Notes: generated by a model not told the origin, from the sequence alone. Counted from the stretch's first letter, positions 41,139-51,145 are shown. The stretch is 61,464 bases of DNA from Alphaproteobacteria bacterium (GCA_016861165.1 BOKV01000022.1:1-61464); one strand, 5' to 3'. Program-made: numbers and translations.

Positions 41139-41258
41139 GCGGCGTCCCCCTTCGGCGTCAAATTCGGATGCAACGCGGTCGCGGCCGGCGCGGCCGACAG
41201 CTTAGGCCCGGCCGGCCAGCTATTCAACCGGATCGGCGTGTCGGCCATGCCAGACTCC

Positions 41259-41768
41259 TCAGCTCTGCTGGGCGAGGCCGACCCTCAGGTCCCTTGCCAG
41301 GTAGACGGGCTCGCCGTCCGCCTTCATCCAGCCGTCGGCGATACCGAGCACCAGCCGACCGCGCATCACCCGCTTGAGGTCGACGCCGTACTGGACCAGC
41401 CGGGTCCTGGGCGTGACCATGCCCTTGAACTTCACCTCGCCGGTCGACAGCGCCATGCCCTTGCCGGGCACGCCGAGCCAGCCGAGGAAGAAGCCCGTCA
41501 TCTGCCACAGCGCGTCGAGGCCGAGGCAGCCCGGCATCACCGGATTGCCGATGAAATGGCAGGCGAAGAACCACAGATCCGGCTTGATGTCGAACTCGGC
41601 CCGGATACAGCCCTTGCCGAACTCGCCGCCCGCCTCGTCGACCTCGGTGATCCGGTCGAACATCAGCATCGGCGGCGCCGGCAGCTGGGCGTTGCCGGGC
41701 CCGAACAGTTCGCCGCGCGCGCAGGCCAGGATGTCGTCGTAGTCGTAGCTCGATTTGCGAACTGCCAT
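41259..41768 (-). CDS. fabA: 3-hydroxydecanoyl-ACP dehydratase/isomerase
   Basis: FabA introduces the cis double bond in anaerobic-type unsaturated fatty acid synthesis. The active site His and Asp lie in [23 protein letters not shown]. Length 169 is normal from the ATG at 41768; the frame continues upstream only as unconserved sequence over the irr promoter region. It leads the fabA-fabB-fabI operon, divergent from irr. Confidence 0.95.
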   Translation of the reverse strand: MAVRKSSYDYDDILACARGELFGPGNAQLPAPPMLMFDRITEVDEAGGEFGKGCIRAEFDIKPDLWFFACHFIGNPVMPGCLGLDALWQMTGFFLGWLGVPGKGMALSTGEVKFKGMVTPRTRLVQYGVDLKRVMRGRLVLGIADGWMKADGEPVYLARDLRVGLAQQS

Positions 41769-41931
41769 GCCGCCCGACTTTCCTCGATTCGCCGGACCCG
41801 TTATGCCGCGCGGGTCCCCGTTTCCGCGGTTCTTAACACAGCGCCTGCCGCAGTCCAAAGGAACTTTGGTTGTGGAAAAGCGGTTGAAAACCGGCCGCCC
41901 CGGCGTCCTCGGCATGCCACACCCGGGCTGC

Positions 41932-41952
41932 CGCCGGCGACAAGCCGGCGCC
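41932..41952. repeat. 21-bp interspersed palindrome, copy 2
   Basis: These 21 bases are the exact inverse of 8671-8691, with the same CGCCGGC stem and GACAA loop. Here the element lies in the divergent fabA-irr promoter region, 164 bp upstream of fabA and 82 bp upstream of irr, so it could affect either gene. Confidence 0.55.
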
Positions 41953-42033
41953 ATGCTGTCTATTGCCCGCACCGGGCGGAAAACGATATATTCCGGCGTG
42001 GGAGCAGGCGCCGCCATCGGCTAGGGAAGGCCA

Positions 42034-42483
42034 ATGCATCAGTCAGCATCTGCGGGTCACGCGCATCGCGGGCCCGATGCCATCGGCGACATGCTGCGCC
42101 GCGCCGGCCTGCGCCCGACGCGCCAGCGCGCCGCCCTCGCCGCCATCCTGTTCGGCCAGGGCGACCGCCACGTGACTGCCGAGACCCTCTATGACGAGGC
42201 GCGCCAGGCGGGCGTGCCCGTGTCGCTTGCCACCGTCTACAACACGCTGCACCAGTTCTCCGATGCCGGGCTCCTGCGCGCCATCGCCGTCGACACCACC
42301 CGCACCCATTTCGACACCAATACCGGCGACCACCATCACTTCTATCTGGAAGCGACCAACGAGGTGATCGACATGCCGGCTGCCTTCATCCGTGTCGAGA
42401 ACCTGCCCGATCCGCCGGAGGGCTGCGAGATCACCAAGGTCGACGTGATCGTGCGGGTGCGGGCCGTCGCCAACCGCAAATAG
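42034..42483 (+). CDS. irr: Iron response regulator Irr (Fur family)
   Basis: This 149-residue Fur-family protein of the Irr type has a winged helix (DMLRRAGLRPTRQRAALAAI, then SLATVYNTLHQFSDAGLL) and the heme/metal-linked HHH in NTGDHHHFYLEA. In Hyphomicrobiales, Irr represses heme synthesis and activates iron uptake under iron limitation and is degraded or inactivated by heme. The position beside fabA is the usual one. I see no clear ICE motif in the 265-bp divergent gap. Confidence 0.92.
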   Translation: MHQSASAGHAHRGPDAIGDMLRRAGLRPTRQRAALAAILFGQGDRHVTAETLYDEARQAGVPVSLATVYNTLHQFSDAGLLRAIAVDTTRTHFDTNTGDHHHFYLEATNEVIDMPAAFIRVENLPDPPEGCEITKVDVIVRVRAVANRK

Positions 42484-42503
42484 CCGGGGCGCGCGGCGTT
42501 CGT

Positions 42504-43061
42504 TCAGTTCTCCAGCTTTTCGTCAGGGTAGACGCCCCAGAGCTGGTTCTGGCGCACGAAACCGGTTGTCCCGCCGGCCGTCAGTTGGCACCAGCCATTG
42601 GCGCAGGCGGAGACCGGCGCCACCACGTTGGGCTCGATGCGCGCGACGATACGCGCGCCGGCTTCCGGCTGTTCGCGCATCTCGACATGACTCCTGGCAG
42701 AATCCCACGGCGCGACGATGACGGTGCGGCTGCCCGACAGCAGCGAATGCAGGATCCAGCCCTCGTTGCCCTCCGGGTCGCGCACCTTGCGCCAGTTGTC
42801 ATATTCCTGGATGACCTCCATCGGCAGGCCGCGCTTGAGGTAGAGCCATTCGACCTGGTATTCGCGGCCGGGCCCGATCCGCATGTTGACGCGTTCCGAT
42901 TTCAGCGACACGTAGCGCGGCAGCGGCAGGCCGCTGGCGGAGCGGTTGACCGGCTGGGCGTCGGCCGTCGCGATGCCGGCGAAAGGCGTCAGCGCCATCG
43001 CCAGCGCGGCCGCGATGGGCAACCGGCGATGGACGGATGAACGGATAGGATTATCAAGCAC
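42504..43061 (-). CDS. Exported SH3-domain protein
   Basis: This 185-residue secreted protein has signal peptide RRLPIAAALAMALTPFAGIA with cleavage near ADA. Two SH3-like repeats follow: SLKSERVNMRIGPGREYQVE and a second around VEMREQPEAGARIVARIEPN. Such bacterial SH3 (DUF1058-type) proteins bind peptidoglycan or metal in the periplasm. The catalytic role, if any, is unknown. It is divergent from the dehydrogenase gene. Confidence 0.88.
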   Translation of the reverse strand: MLDNPIRSSVHRRLPIAAALAMALTPFAGIATADAQPVNRSASGLPLPRYVSLKSERVNMRIGPGREYQVEWLYLKRGLPMEVIQEYDNWRKVRDPEGNEGWILHSLLSGSRTVIVAPWDSARSHVEMREQPEAGARIVARIEPNVVAPVSACANGWCQLTAGGTTGFVRQNQLWGVYPDEKLEN

Positions 43062-43257
43062 GTCGACCCCCAGGGATGGCGCTCCGCACAGCGAGGCGCG
43101 CCGGCGCGCCCGCCACCGGCGGGTGCAGCCGCATCGGCTTTTTCTCCTCGCTGCGGTCTGCTAAACCACCGTTGACCGGCCAGGGCCAGATTGGCGCGTC
43201 GTGGTTAAGGCTCCGTCAACGCCGTGCCGCAACAAGAACAATTTCCCGAGGAAACGC

Positions 43258-44253
43258 ATGCCGCGCTCCAAGCCTCTCGTCGTCGTCACCCGCAAGCTGC
43301 CCGACGCGGTCGAGACGCGCATGTGCGAACTGTTCGAGACGCGGCTCAACCTCGATGATCGCGCGATGACGCCGGCCGAGCTGATCGCCGCGGTCAAGGG
43401 CGCCGACGTGCTGGTGCCGACGGTCACCGATCGCATCGACGAAGGCCTGATCGGCCAGGCCGGCGAACGCCTCAAGCTGATCGCCAATTTCGGCAACGGC
43501 GTCGACAACATCGACGTGGCGGCCGCCGCCCGCCGGGGCATCACGGTCACCAACACGCCCAACGTGCTGACCGAGGACACCGCCGACATGACGATGGGCC
43601 TGATGATCGCCGTCTCGCGACGCCTGACCGAGGGCGTCGCGGTGATCGAGGCGGGCGCCTGGCGGGGATGGTCGCCGACCTGGATGCTGGGTCGGCGCAT
43701 CTGGGGCAAGCGGCTCGGCATCGTCGGCATGGGCCGCATCGGGACGGCGGTGGCGCGCCGGGCGCGCGCCTTCGGCCTGTCGATCCACTACCACAACCGC
43801 AAGCGCGTGCATGCCAAGACCGAGGAGGAACTGGAGGCGACCTATTGGGAGAGCCTCGACCAGATGCTGGCGCGCATGGACATCATCTCGGTCAACTGCC
43901 CGCACACGCCGGCCACCTTTCACCTGCTGTCGGCGCGCCGCATCGCGCTGATGAAGCCCGAGGCGATCATCATCAACACCGCCCGCGGCCAGGTCATCGA
44001 CGAGGATGCGCTGATCCGCGCCCTTGCCGACGGCCGCCTCGGCGGGGCCGGGCTCGACGTGTTCGAGCACGAGCCGGCGGTCCGTCCCGAACTGCTTGAA
44101 CTGGCCCACAAGGGCAAGGTCGTCATCCTCCCGCATATGGGTTCGGCAACGATCGAGGGGCGGCTCGAGATGGGCGACCGCGTGATCATCAACATCCGCA
44201 CCCTGTTCGACGGCCACCGCCCGCCCGACCGCGTGCTGCCGATCGACAGCTAA
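43258..44253 (+). CDS. D-2-hydroxyacid dehydrogenase (glyoxylate/hydroxypyruvate reductase type)
   Basis: This 331-residue NAD(P)-dependent enzyme has the substrate loop NFGNGVDNIDVAAAARRG, the cofactor motif GKRLGIVGMGRIGTAVARR, catalytic Arg in INTARGQVIDEDAL, Glu in GLDVFEHEP and His in LPHMGSAT. The probable substrate is glyoxylate or hydroxypyruvate; sequence does not decide between them. The ATG at 43258 follows CGAGGAAA. A hairpin terminator follows. Confidence 0.9.
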   Translation: MPRSKPLVVVTRKLPDAVETRMCELFETRLNLDDRAMTPAELIAAVKGADVLVPTVTDRIDEGLIGQAGERLKLIANFGNGVDNIDVAAAARRGITVTNTPNVLTEDTADMTMGLMIAVSRRLTEGVAVIEAGAWRGWSPTWMLGRRIWGKRLGIVGMGRIGTAVARRARAFGLSIHYHNRKRVHAKTEEELEATYWESLDQMLARMDIISVNCPHTPATFHLLSARRIALMKPEAIIINTARGQVIDEDALIRALADGRLGGAGLDVFEHEPAVRPELLELAHKGKVVILPHMGSATIEGRLEMGDRVIINIRTLFDGHRPPDRVLPIDS

Positions 44254-44255
44254 TC

Positions 44256-44283
44256 GAACTCCGATCCAACGGGATCGGAGTTC
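44256..44283. terminator. Hairpin between converging genes
   Basis: GAACTCCGATCC and GGATCGGAGTTC make a perfect 12-bp stem with an AACG loop, 2 bp after the dehydrogenase stop. There is no long T run, so it may act with Rho or as an RNA-end stabiliser. It also faces the converging GNAT gene. Confidence 0.6.
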
Positions 44284-44345
44284 CGCTCTGTCCCGTTGTA
44301 TTGTCGCGTCATCTTGCCCGCCGCGCGCTGCCGGCGGGATCGCGC

Positions 44346-44855
44346 TCAGGCTCCGGCGGGCGCGTCGGCGAGGCGCTTGCGCATTTCCAGCCAGGTTGGC
44401 CGATCGTAGCCGGCATGGGCGCCCTCGGCGGTCTTTTCGAAGCCGAGCGCGGCGAAGAAGGCCTGGTTGCGCGTCAGTTCAATCCTGACCTGGAGTTCGA
44501 GCCAACCGAGGCGCTCGCGCCGGGCCAGTTCCTCGGCGTGGAGGACCATGAGCCGGCCCAGCCCCTCGCCCTGGCGGGAAGGGTCGACGGCGAGCTTGCC
44601 GAGATAGAGCGCCGCGCCGCGCGGCTCGCAGAACAGGCAGGCAACCGGCCGGTCGCCATCGAGGACGGCAAGCACGGTGCCGCTGGCGGCCCTGGCGCGC
44701 AGATCGTCGATCGTCATTCGCAGCGCCGATGACGGCGGATCGATGCGGCCCTCCATATAGGCGAAGGAGTCGAGGATCAGCGCCAGCACGCCGGCCCAGC
44801 CGGCAAAGCCGGAATCGAGCCTGACGACCTGCGGCGCGGCGGGCGGCCGGTTCAC
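44346..44855 (-). CDS. GNAT family N-acetyltransferase
   Basis: This 169-residue acetyltransferase has the CoA-binding segment LGKLAVDPSRQGEGLGRLMV (Q/R-x-x-G-x-G/A) and the C-terminal LTRNQAFFAALGFEKTAEG. The substrate cannot be deduced. Its start overlaps the end of the ThiF/MoeB gene by 4 bp, so it is translated with it; cofactor or small-molecule metabolism is possible. Confidence 0.85.
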   Translation of the reverse strand: MNRPPAAPQVVRLDSGFAGWAGVLALILDSFAYMEGRIDPPSSALRMTIDDLRARAASGTVLAVLDGDRPVACLFCEPRGAALYLGKLAVDPSRQGEGLGRLMVLHAEELARRERLGWLELQVRIELTRNQAFFAALGFEKTAEGAHAGYDRPTWLEMRKRLADAPAGA

Positions 44856-45601
44856 GCCTGCCTCCGATAGCGGATCTCCTCGAACCGCGCCGCGCCGGAA
44901 TCGTAGAGCAGCAGCCGGCCGGCGAGGCTCTGGCCGGCGCCGGTGATCTCCTTGATCACCTCAAGTGCCTGCATCGAGCCTATCACCCCGGTGAGCGCGC
45001 CGAGGATGCCGGCCTCCGCGCAGGTCGGCACCAGTCCCGGCGGCGGCTTCTGCGGAAACAGGTCGCGGTAGCGCGGATAGGAGACACCGGCGGCATCGCG
45101 CTGGTGCGGCTTCAGCGTGGTCAGCGACGCCTCGAACTGGCCGACAGCGGCCGTTACCAGCACCTTGCCGGCCCGCTCGCAGGCGTCGGCGACGCAATAG
45201 CGCGTGTCGAAATTGTCGGAGCCGTCGGCGACGATGTCGTAGCCGGCGACGAGCGCGTCGGCGTTGTCCACGTCCAGTCGCAAGTTGTGAACCTCGACCT
45301 TGACATGCGGATTGATGCGGGCGACGGCGCGCGCAGCGCTCGCCGTCTTGGCCTCGCCCACGGCGCCGGTGTCGTGGATGATCTGGCGCTGCAGGTTTGA
45401 CAGGGAGACGCGGTCGTCGTCGACGATGCCGATGGTGCCGACGCCGGCGGCCGCCAGATAGGCGATGGCCGGCGAGCCGAGGCCGCCGGCGCCGACTACC
45501 AGCACCCTGGCCGCCTTGAGCTTCTGCTGGCCGGGGCCGCCGACCTCGTGCAGCACGATGTGGCGGGCGTAGCGTTCCAGTTCCGTTTCGCTGAGCTTCA
45601 T
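44852..45601 (-). CDS. moeB: ThiF/MoeB family adenylyltransferase (E1-like)
   Basis: This 249-residue E1-like protein adenylates the C-terminus of a sulfur-carrier such as MoaD or ThiS. The nucleotide site is VLVVGAGGLGSPAIAYLAAA, with the DDRVSLSNLQRQIIHDTGAVG segment and the CAEAGILGALTGVIG end. No rhodanese domain is attached. The start is ATG 45601 (MKLSETELERYARHI); ATG 45619, which shares a base with the recF stop (TGATG), is an alternative. MoeB versus ThiF cannot be settled here. Confidence 0.88.
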   Translation of the reverse strand: MKLSETELERYARHIVLHEVGGPGQQKLKAARVLVVGAGGLGSPAIAYLAAAGVGTIGIVDDDRVSLSNLQRQIIHDTGAVGEAKTASAARAVARINPHVKVEVHNLRLDVDNADALVAGYDIVADGSDNFDTRYCVADACERAGKVLVTAAVGQFEASLTTLKPHQRDAAGVSYPRYRDLFPQKPPPGLVPTCAEAGILGALTGVIGSMQALEVIKEITGAGQSLAGRLLLYDSGAARFEEIRYRRQA

Positions 45602-45618
45602 GCCAACGGTCCGCCTCA

Positions 45619-46767
45619 TCACCGGCCGGGAGTGACCGTGCCGGCGATCACGGTGAAATACTGGGCCCGCTCGGCCATCGCCGCAAACAGCGACCGCTCG
45701 GTGCCGGTGAGCCATGCCTGGCAGTCGAGCGCGTCGATCCGGTCGAACAGGGCGGACCGCCGGCCACTGTCGAGATGGGCGGCGATCTCGTCAAGCAGGA
45801 GGATCGGCGCAAAGCCACTCAGTTCGGCGACGAGGCGGGCATGGGCGAGCACAAGCCCGATGAGCAGTGCCTTCTGTTCGCCGGTCGAGCACAGTTCCGC
45901 CGCCATCGCCTTCGGCCGGTGGCCGACCTTCAGGTCGCTGCGGTGCGGCCCCTCCAGCGTGCGGCCGGCCGCCGCGTCGAGGCGGCGTCCGGCCCGCAGC
46001 CTGTCGGCATAGGCCGTCTCCAGATCGCTCGCCGCCAGGTCGGCGGCCATCAGGTCGAGCGTTCCGTCGATCCCGATCAGCGCGTCGGGGAAGGGCGAAG
46101 CGGGCTCGGCCTCGCGCACGATCAGCCGCGACAGCAGTCCGGCCAGTTCCAGCCGCGCCAGCACGATGGCGACACCGGTCTCGGCCATCTGCGCCTCGAT
46201 CGCCTCCAGCCAGCGCGGGTCCGGCGTGGCGTCGGCGAGCAGGCGGTTGCGCGCGCGCATTGCCTTGTCGAAATCGGCGACATGGCGGCCGTGAGCGGGG
46301 TTGACCGCCAGCACCAGCCGGTCGAGGAACTTGCGCCGATCGCCGGCCGGGCCGGTGAACAGGCCGTCCATCGCCGGCGTCAGCCAGACGATGCGGGCAT
46401 GGTCGAGCAGTTCGTCGGCGCCCCTGGCTGGGGCACCGTTGATGCGCACCCGGCGCTGGCTCTCCGGTCCGGACGGCGTCAGCGGGATGCCGGTGCCGAT
46501 GGAGACCGGGCCGGCCACCCCGGCAAGCTCGGCGAAAACCGACCAGCCGCCGGCCGAACCGGCGCGCGCCACGCTCTCATAGGGCGCCCGCCGCAGGCCG
46601 CGCCCCGGCGACAGGAACGAGACCGCTTCGAGCAGGTTGGTCTTGCCGGCGCCGTTGTCGCCGGTCAGCACCACGTGGCGGGCGTCGCAGGCGAGCGTCA
46701 ACTGCTCGTAATTGCGGAAGTCCTGAAGCTTCAGCCGGCTCAGATGCACGCGCGAACCATTGTCCAT
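45619..46767 (-). CDS. recF: DNA replication and repair protein RecF
   Basis: RecF loads RecA at single-strand gaps together with RecO and RecR. Walker A is VVLTGDNGAGKTNLLEAVSF, the ABC-type signature is near CSTGEQKALLIGLVLAHARL, and Walker B is ILLLDEIAAHLD. Length 382 is normal. It lies 51 bp downstream of dnaN, in dnaA-dnaN-recF order. Confidence 0.95.
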   Translation of the reverse strand: MDNGSRVHLSRLKLQDFRNYEQLTLACDARHVVLTGDNGAGKTNLLEAVSFLSPGRGLRRAPYESVARAGSAGGWSVFAELAGVAGPVSIGTGIPLTPSGPESQRRVRINGAPARGADELLDHARIVWLTPAMDGLFTGPAGDRRKFLDRLVLAVNPAHGRHVADFDKAMRARNRLLADATPDPRWLEAIEAQMAETGVAIVLARLELAGLLSRLIVREAEPASPFPDALIGIDGTLDLMAADLAASDLETAYADRLRAGRRLDAAAGRTLEGPHRSDLKVGHRPKAMAAELCSTGEQKALLIGLVLAHARLVAELSGFAPILLLDEIAAHLDSGRRSALFDRIDALDCQAWLTGTERSLFAAMAERAQYFTVIAGTVTPGR

Positions 46768-46818
46768 GCGCCCATCTAGCCCATGATACGGCGGAGTGGA
46801 ATCGCCAGAGGCGGCGGC

Positions 46819-47937
46819 CTAGACGCGCATCGGCATCAGCACGTAGATGGCGCCCGAGTCGGACGAATCGCGGATCAGCGTCGGCGAGCCCGGATCGGCC
46901 AACATGAAGATCGCCTCCTCGCCGGAGAGCTGGCCGGTGATGTCGAGCAGGTAGCGCGAGTTGAAGCCGATCTCCAGCGCCGCCGCCTCGTAGCCGACCG
47001 GCAGTTCCTCGGTGGCGCTGCCCGAATCGGGGTTGTTGACCGTGAGCACCAAGAGACCGTCGGAGAGTTGCATCTTCACCGCGCGGCCGCGCTCCGACGA
47101 GATCGTCGAGACGCGGTCGACGGCGGCGGCGAAGCCGGCCCGGTCCATCACCAGCTTCTTGTCGTTGCCGGTCGGGATCACCCGGTTGTAGTCGGGGAAG
47201 GTACCATCGATGAGCTTGGAGGTCAGCACCACCGGCCCGACGGTGATGCGGATCTTGGTGTCCGACAGTTCGATGGTGACGATCGCCTCCGGGTCCTCGA
47301 CCAGCTTCTGGATTTCGCCGACCGCCTTGCGCGGCACGATGACGCCGGGCATGCCTTCCGAGCCGGCCGGCGCCTTCATCTGGGCGCGCGCCAGCCGGTG
47401 ACCGTCGGTGGCGACGGCGCGCAGATGGAGTTCGCCGCCCTCCTCCAGCGTGTGCAGGTAGATGCCGTTCAGATAGTAGCGCGTCTCCTCCGTGGAGATG
47501 GCGAACTGGGTGCATTCGATCAGCCGGGCGAGCGCGCTGGCGGCGATCTTGAAGGAATGTGAGAATGCGCCGGCCGTTATGTCGGGAAAGTCGCCCTCCG
47601 GCAGCATCTGCAGCGAGAAGCGCGAGCGGCCGGCGGCGACACGGAAGGTGTTGGCGTCCGGCTCGACCGCCAGCATCACCTCGGCGCCTTCTGGCAGCTT
47701 GCGCACGATGTCGAACAGCATGTGGGCCGGAACGGTCGTCGCGCCGGACTGTTCGACCATCGCCGGCACCTTTTCGAACACCTCCAGGTCGAGGTCGGTC
47801 GCCTTGAGCTGCAATTCATTGTCGGCGGTGCGGATCAGCACGTTCGACAGGATCGGGATCGTATTGCGGCGTTCGACGACGCGGTGGACGTGGTTGAGCG
47901 ATTTGAGAAGGTTCGATCTCTCGATGGTGACACGCAT
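46819..47937 (-). CDS. dnaN: DNA polymerase III beta sliding clamp
   Basis: The ring clamp has three repeated domains, 372 residues from the ATG at 47937 (MRVTIERSNLLKSLNHVHRV). The C-terminus ends AIYVLMPMRV, the normal clamp end. A TTG three codons upstream is unlikely. It follows dnaA after about 310 bp. Confidence 0.97.
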   Translation of the reverse strand: MRVTIERSNLLKSLNHVHRVVERRNTIPILSNVLIRTADNELQLKATDLDLEVFEKVPAMVEQSGATTVPAHMLFDIVRKLPEGAEVMLAVEPDANTFRVAAGRSRFSLQMLPEGDFPDITAGAFSHSFKIAASALARLIECTQFAISTEETRYYLNGIYLHTLEEGGELHLRAVATDGHRLARAQMKAPAGSEGMPGVIVPRKAVGEIQKLVEDPEAIVTIELSDTKIRITVGPVVLTSKLIDGTFPDYNRVIPTGNDKKLVMDRAGFAAAVDRVSTISSERGRAVKMQLSDGLLVLTVNNPDSGSATEELPVGYEAAALEIGFNSRYLLDITGQLSGEEAIFMLADPGSPTLIRDSSDSGAIYVLMPMRV

Positions 47938-47946
47938 CGTCTTCAA

Positions 47947-48246
47947 CTTTCACAGTCGCGGCCGCCGGGACAGCGGCGGCGCCGCCGACGCGATCCGCCG
48001 CCGATCCGTCCGGCGCGGGCGGATCGGCGCGCAAGGTCTGATTGGATCGGGAACAACCCGGTTCGCTAACCTGTAGAAAATCGCCGGGCTTTTCAAGGCC
48101 GCGCCGCCGATCGGCCGTCGCGCGCGGCCCGGCCTTCGCTCTATGCTGGGGAAAAGCCGGGCGGGACGCAAAAGACGACCCGCCCGCGCTTCCCGGCCCG
48201 CCGCGTCCTGCCTGTCCCCGCCGGCCGCCGCACACCGTCCGCCGGC
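47947..48246. other. Gap between dnaA and dnaN, no gene
   Basis: These 300 bases have no credible frame. The reverse strand carries TTGAAA near 48090, and AT-rich words between 48050 and 48080 could form the dnaN promoter. The rest is GC-rich with many CGCCGC words. I see no hairpin with a T run after the dnaA stop. Confidence 0.5.
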
Positions 48247-49917
48247 TCAGTCGAGGACCAGCCGTTTGAGCAGTTCCACCTCGCGCGCCAGCTTCGGGTC
48301 GGCGGCCACCAGGTCCTCGATCTTGCGCACCGCATGCAGCACCGTGGTATGGTCGCGGCCGCCAAAGCGGCGTCCGATCTCCGGCAGCGAGCGCGGCGTC
48401 ATCACCTTGGCCAGATACATGGCGATCTGGCGCGGCCGCACGATCGCCCGGGTGCGCCGGTTCGACAGCAGTTCGTTCTTCGACACGTTGAAATGGCGCG
48501 CCACCACGCGCTGGATGTCTTCCACGCGCACGCGCTTGGTCTCGCCGGAGCGGACCAGGTGGTCGAGCATCTTGTCGAGATCCTCGATGCTCATGGCGCC
48601 GTCGCAGAAGCGGTGCTGGACGAGAAGCTGGTTGAACGCTCCCTCGATCTCGCGGCCGCTGGTCGTCACCTGGCGGGCGACATAGCTGAGGATGTCGTCG
48701 GGGATGTCGAGTCCGGGCTGCTCGCGCCTGGCTTCCTCGTAGCGGGCGAGCAGCATCGCCTTGCGCAGTTCATAGTCGGGCGCGGCGATCTCCAGGCTGA
48801 CGCCGCCCTTGAGGCGCGATCGCACCCGTTCGTCGAGGCTCTCCAGTTCCGCCGGCGGCCGGTCGGCGGCGACGACCACCTGCCGGGCGCTGTCGATCAG
48901 TTCGTTGAGCAGGTGGCAGAACTCCGCCTGGATGGTCTTGCCGGTCAGGAACTGCATGTCATCGATCAGCAGCAGGTCGATGTCGCGCAGCGACTCCTTC
49001 AGGGACAGCGCGGTCTGGTCGCGGATCGCGGTGGCGAAGCGCCACATGAAATATTCGGCCGTCAGATAGAGCACCTTCTGGCGCGGTTCGCCGCGGCGCG
49101 CCTCCCAGGCCACCGCCTGCAGCAGATGGGTCTTGCCGAGCCCGACCGAGGCATGGATGAACAGCGGGTTGAACCGCACCGAACCCTGCGCGTCCTCGGC
49201 GATGGTACGCGCCGCCGCATAGGCCATGCGGTTGGAGCGGCTCTCGATGAAGGTGGCGAAGGTGTGGCGCGGGTCGAGCGGCGAGCCGGCGAAACCGGCG
49301 CCGCGGCCGGGCGTCTGGCGCGCCTGGACCACGCGCTGGCCGGCGCGCTGGTCCGCCTCGCCCGCCGGCTGGCGTGTGGCCGGCGCGGCGGCGCTATTCT
49401 TGGCCGACTCGGCCGCGGTTTCGGCCGCACCCGCGCGGGCGATGCGGCGCACGGCGCTGCGCACGGCGATGTCGACGCGCAGCACGGCCGGGTTCTCGCC
49501 CCGCCACAATTCGCCGAGCAGGTCGCGATAGTGCGACGAGATCCAGTTCTTCAGGAACGCGGTCGGCACCGAATGCTGGGCGATGCCCCCCGAAATGTTC
49601 TCGAGCTTCATGCGACCAAACCAGCTATTGAAGACATCCTTGCCGACCCGGATCTGAAGCTGCTGGCGCACGCGGTGCCACTGTTCCTCAAGGCCGTTCC
49701 TCGTCACGCCGCCCGCCTCCTTCTTGTGCTGTTCGGTTCCGTCCGCCGCCAACCGCTCGGCCCGCAGGCCGCTGACGTGGCGGGTATCGTCGGCCGCGCG
49801 CCCGCCGACGGCGGCGCGCGCGAACGGGGGCAGATGCGCTCCGGCGGCTGGTATCGCTGCCGCGAGCCCGCCGGGCCGCACCTCGATATGCGTCTCCACC
49901 GTCTCTCGCCTACCCAT
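48247..49917 (-). CDS. dnaA: Chromosomal replication initiator DnaA
   Basis: This AAA+ initiator has domain I around [20 protein letters not shown], Walker [19 protein letters not shown], Walker [13 protein letters not shown], and the C-terminal DnaA-box binding helix [18 protein letters not shown]. The chain is 556 residues: about 70 residues of Gly/Ala-rich leader precede domain I, longer than in most homologues. The ATG at 49917 has AGGAGG upstream, which favours this start, but an internal start cannot be excluded. Confidence 0.96.
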   Translation of the reverse strand: MGRRETVETHIEVRPGGLAAAIPAAGAHLPPFARAAVGGRAADDTRHVSGLRAERLAADGTEQHKKEAGGVTRNGLEEQWHRVRQQLQIRVGKDVFNSWFGRMKLENISGGIAQHSVPTAFLKNWISSHYRDLLGELWRGENPAVLRVDIAVRSAVRRIARAGAAETAAESAKNSAAAPATRQPAGEADQRAGQRVVQARQTPGRGAGFAGSPLDPRHTFATFIESRSNRMAYAAARTIAEDAQGSVRFNPLFIHASVGLGKTHLLQAVAWEARRGEPRQKVLYLTAEYFMWRFATAIRDQTALSLKESLRDIDLLLIDDMQFLTGKTIQAEFCHLLNELIDSARQVVVAADRPPAELESLDERVRSRLKGGVSLEIAAPDYELRKAMLLARYEEARREQPGLDIPDDILSYVARQVTTSGREIEGAFNQLLVQHRFCDGAMSIEDLDKMLDHLVRSGETKRVRVEDIQRVVARHFNVSKNELLSNRRTRAIVRPRQIAMYLAKVMTPRSLPEIGRRFGGRDHTTVLHAVRKIEDLVAADPKLAREVELLKRLVLD

Positions 49918-50701
49918 CCGTTGCTACCTCCTGTTCTGCCGCCCTGCTCGCTAGTTCCCGCCGTCCCGTCGCGCCGCCCCGGCCGCAGCCGGCGGCGGCC
50001 GCGTCAAAGCGGCGCACGCTCCGCCGTTCGCGCGGAGCCTCGCATCCCGCGCGTCGTCGTCACGCTACCTTTACACTTGACCCGTACTGGGCCCCGGGGG
50101 ACTGCCCCACGAAGACGGCAAGGCTGCGCCCGGCCGGCCCTCGGCGGGAAACCCGCGCCCATGCGACCAACGATACGCGGTCGCGGCTGCCTCAGGCATC
50201 GCTCACAAGGGACGCCGACCTTCGATTGCCGCGCCGGCCGGCCATTTCAGCCCGGCGGCCCCCGCGGATCGAACAGCGGCGCGTCGCCCCCCTTGCCGTC
50301 CTGGATTGGACCTTACACAGCGCCTCGCCGGGCCGCAACACGGCGTCGCCGACAAAGCGCGAGTTGCCTGGCCGGCGGCCCGCCGCGCCTTGCAGTCAGG
50401 GCTGCGCCGGCCTTCCGAAGGGATTGTGATTCAATGAATTTCCCGGGGGCCGTGGCGCACGCGCGCGTTGCATCGTTATCAGCCAAAATAAAAAAATCGC
50501 CGATCTGCTTGACTTTGAAATTTCCCTTATTTTCCGGAAGCGGCCGGCGGAGCCGATTTTGACATATAGTTAAAACTTTGAAAACGCTGTCGATTTTTTC
50601 CTAGGATTTTTTTCCATGTGATCCGTATGACAGAGGCGTGACGGCGCCGCCCGACTGCCGATGCAGCCGGCACGTGCCGTGACAAAGCCGAGCCGGCAAA
50701 G
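49918..50701. other. Gene-free region between rpsT and dnaA with an AT-rich core
   Basis: There is no credible gene. About 50490-50640 is strikingly AT-rich for this genome, with runs such as AAAATAAAAAAAT, TTTGACATATAG and GATTTTTTTCC. It can hold the dnaA promoter or an unwinding element. I find only degenerate DnaA-box resemblances (about 6 of 9), and many alphaproteobacteria replicate from hemE, so I do not call oriC. 49930-50480 is GC-rich and featureless. Confidence 0.5.
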
Positions 50702-50724
50702 AAAAACCCGGCCGCCGGCCGGGT
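50702..50724 (-). terminator. rpsT terminator
   Basis: On the reverse strand ACCCGGCC and GGCCGGGT pair in an 8-bp stem with a 3-nt loop, followed by TTTTC. It lies about 40 bp after the rpsT stop and separates rpsT from dnaA transcription. Confidence 0.8.
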
Positions 50725-50764
50725 CGTTTTCAGCGCCCGGCCGAGAGCCGAGTCCGGGGCCTGC

Positions 50765-51031
50765 TCACGCTTCGATGCGCTCGACCCGCTGGGCGAGCCG
50801 CGACACCTTGCGCGCCGCCGTGTTGAGCTTCATGACGCCCTTGGACACCGCGCGCATGATCTCCGGCTGGGCGCTGCGCAGGGCGTCGGCGGCGGCCGTC
50901 TTGTTGCCCTCGGCGATCGCCTCCTCGACGCGGCGGATGAAGGTGCGCACGCGCGAGCGGCGGGCCTTGTTGACGTCCGTGCGCTGGGCGGTCTTGCGTA
51001 CCGCCTTGCGGGCCGACTTGGTGTTGGCCAT
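50765..51031 (-). CDS. rpsT: 30S ribosomal protein S20
   Basis: This 88-residue basic helical S20 starts [20 protein letters not shown] and contains the [16 protein letters not shown] end helix. It binds the 5' domain of 16S rRNA. rpsT directly upstream of dnaA is standard for Hyphomicrobiales. The ATG at 51031 is clear, and longer frames upstream are not conserved. Confidence 0.97.
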   Translation of the reverse strand: MANTKSARKAVRKTAQRTDVNKARRSRVRTFIRRVEEAIAEGNKTAAADALRSAQPEIMRAVSKGVMKLNTAARKVSRLAQRVERIEA

Positions 51032-51145
51032 GATCAGCCTCTCCATTCTGGCGCGCCCCGGTCTGGGCCGGCGCCGGGCCGGCGAACGAAACCGGCGGCC
51101 GCAAGCGGCCGCCGCCCGGGACTTCGCGACAAAAAATCTGGGCGG

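Noticed and set aside
41139..41258. Leader peptide between fabA and fabB
   Set aside because: Small frames exist, but they have no ribosome site of note and a non-protein-like composition.
49918..50701. Chromosomal origin (oriC) call
   Set aside because: It is AT-rich, but no convincing DnaA-box cluster was found and many alphaproteobacteria use a hemE-linked origin; left as an unassigned region.
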